From positions 20,363 to 25,777 of the forward strand of contig FR889347.1 of assembly GCA_000432895.1 (NCBI GenBank): a stretch of DNA of 5,415 bases, in the 5' to 3' direction. Below the pieces are notes generated by a model. It worked only from the letters and a program-made list of their open reading frames with translations. It had not been told where the DNA came from and did no database searches. This stretch comes from Firmicutes bacterium CAG:449 (lineage in GTDB: Bacteria; Bacillota_I; Bacilli_A; RFN20; CAG-449). Each line of letters starts with the position of its first letter. The first letter of the stretch is position 1. Below, one piece after another: positions 5,045 to 5,415 of the stretch. The position numbers were made by a program, and so were the translations under genes.

Positions 5045-5278
5045 TTAATTTTCATCATATATGTACGATTTAAAATAATTATCTAATAATTTTTTGTATG
5101 TTGGAGCCTCTGCAAATCGTACAAATTCTTTATTTGAATTAAATTCTACAAAAATATCATAAGCTTTATCTTTTAATTTCGAAAAAAATATTAAATAAAA
5201 TTTATAGTTAATAAAAATATTAATTAATTCAAAATTGAAATTTTTTAAATTTTTGTCTAATTTTATAATTTGCATCAT
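5045..5278 (-). CDS. Hypothetical protein, or the downstream half of a frameshifted gene
   Basis: An open frame of 77 residues, beginning MMQIIKLDKN and ending PTYKKLLDNYFKSYIYDEN. I do not recognise a family. The sequence alternates Phe/Tyr/Ile-rich strands with a helical C-terminal part and reads like a real domain (KAYDIFVEFNSNKEFVRFAEA). There is no Shine-Dalgarno before the ATG at 5278, no other ATG, and the frame overlaps the end of the upstream reverse-strand frame by 50 bases. Those points suggest that it is not translated from its own start, but is the second part of one gene whose reading frame was shifted in the A/T homopolymer runs around 5229-5278. A strong terminator follows. 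Its coding nature is moderately supported; its start is doubtful. Confidence 0.5.
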   Translation of the reverse strand: MMQIIKLDKNLKNFNFELINIFINYKFYLIFFSKLKDKAYDIFVEFNSNKEFVRFAEAPTYKKLLDNYFKSYIYDEN

Positions 5279-5414
5279 ATTTTAAAGATTCAATTTCTTT
5301 GTTATTTAGCATATTATATTTTTTTAGAATTAAAGCTGTTTTATATCTAGTTGTTGATGATAATCCATTTTTAAAGAAAAACTTCAAATCAATAAGCAAT
5401 TTTTCATCAATATT
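5229..5414 (-). CDS. Hypothetical protein, C-terminal part (5' end beyond window edge), possibly frameshifted
   Basis: A minus-strand frame entering from the right edge runs 61 residues to a TGA at 5229-5231. It reads NIDEKLLIDLKFFFKNGLSS, then TTRYKTALILKKYNMLNNKE, then IESLKYDANYKIRQKFKKFQF. It is mostly helical and basic; no family is recognised. It is the only TGA stop seen among genes in the window; others use TAA. Its last 17 codons overlap the next frame, which continues to 5045. A one-base change in the A6/T3 runs near 5233-5245 would join the two into a protein that runs on to the terminator. So it is either the end of a separate gene or the 5' part of a frameshifted one. Confidence 0.5.
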   Translation of the reverse strand, partial: NIDEKLLIDLKFFFKNGLSSTTRYKTALILKKYNMLNNKEIESLKYDANYKIRQKFKKFQF

Positions 5415-5415
5415 T

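Overview
The window is very AT-rich DNA with strong AGGAGG-type ribosome binding sites, TTGNNN/TATAAT-type promoters, intrinsic hairpin-plus-T-run terminators and TAA stops. It carries yabP-yabQ-divIC, a block typical of endospore-forming Firmicutes. TGG is used for Trp and there is no sign of TGA read-through. The best guess is a low-GC Firmicute of the Bacilli/Erysipelotrichia-like gut lineages with a streamlined genome. This is inference from gene content and composition only.

Left part (1-860): the 3' two-thirds of nrdG (anaerobic ribonucleotide reductase activase) converges, through a bidirectional terminator, on a small reverse-strand gene for a 66-residue protein that looks like an SH3-type barrel. 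After that gene's promoter lies a short stretch that reads like the last codons of a lost gene. An orphan forward terminator follows it.

Middle (858-3480): a solo forward gene encodes an ATPase_2/DUF234 P-loop ATPase with PD-(D/E)XK-like residues in its C-terminal part. It has a near-consensus extended -10 promoter and a GC-rich palindrome at the predicted transcription start. It converges on prs (PRPP synthetase, reverse strand), whose terminator hairpin lies across the ATPase stop codon. The prs leader has a perfect 8-bp dyad next to its Shine-Dalgarno sequence.

Right part (3480-5415): yabP-yabQ-divIC is a tight forward operon divergent from prs, with start and stop codons overlapping. It links sporulation (cortex formation) with septum assembly. 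It converges on a small reverse-strand helix-turn-helix gene, which is preceded by a large imperfect palindrome and a 31-bp-spaced direct repeat. The right edge holds a reverse-strand gene that appears split between two frames (frameshifted, or two overlapping genes) and ends in its own terminator.

No clear new multi-gene system is visible. The best leads are the solo ATPase with its palindromic promoter, the small HTH gene with its repeat-rich upstream region, and the frame-split gene at the right edge.
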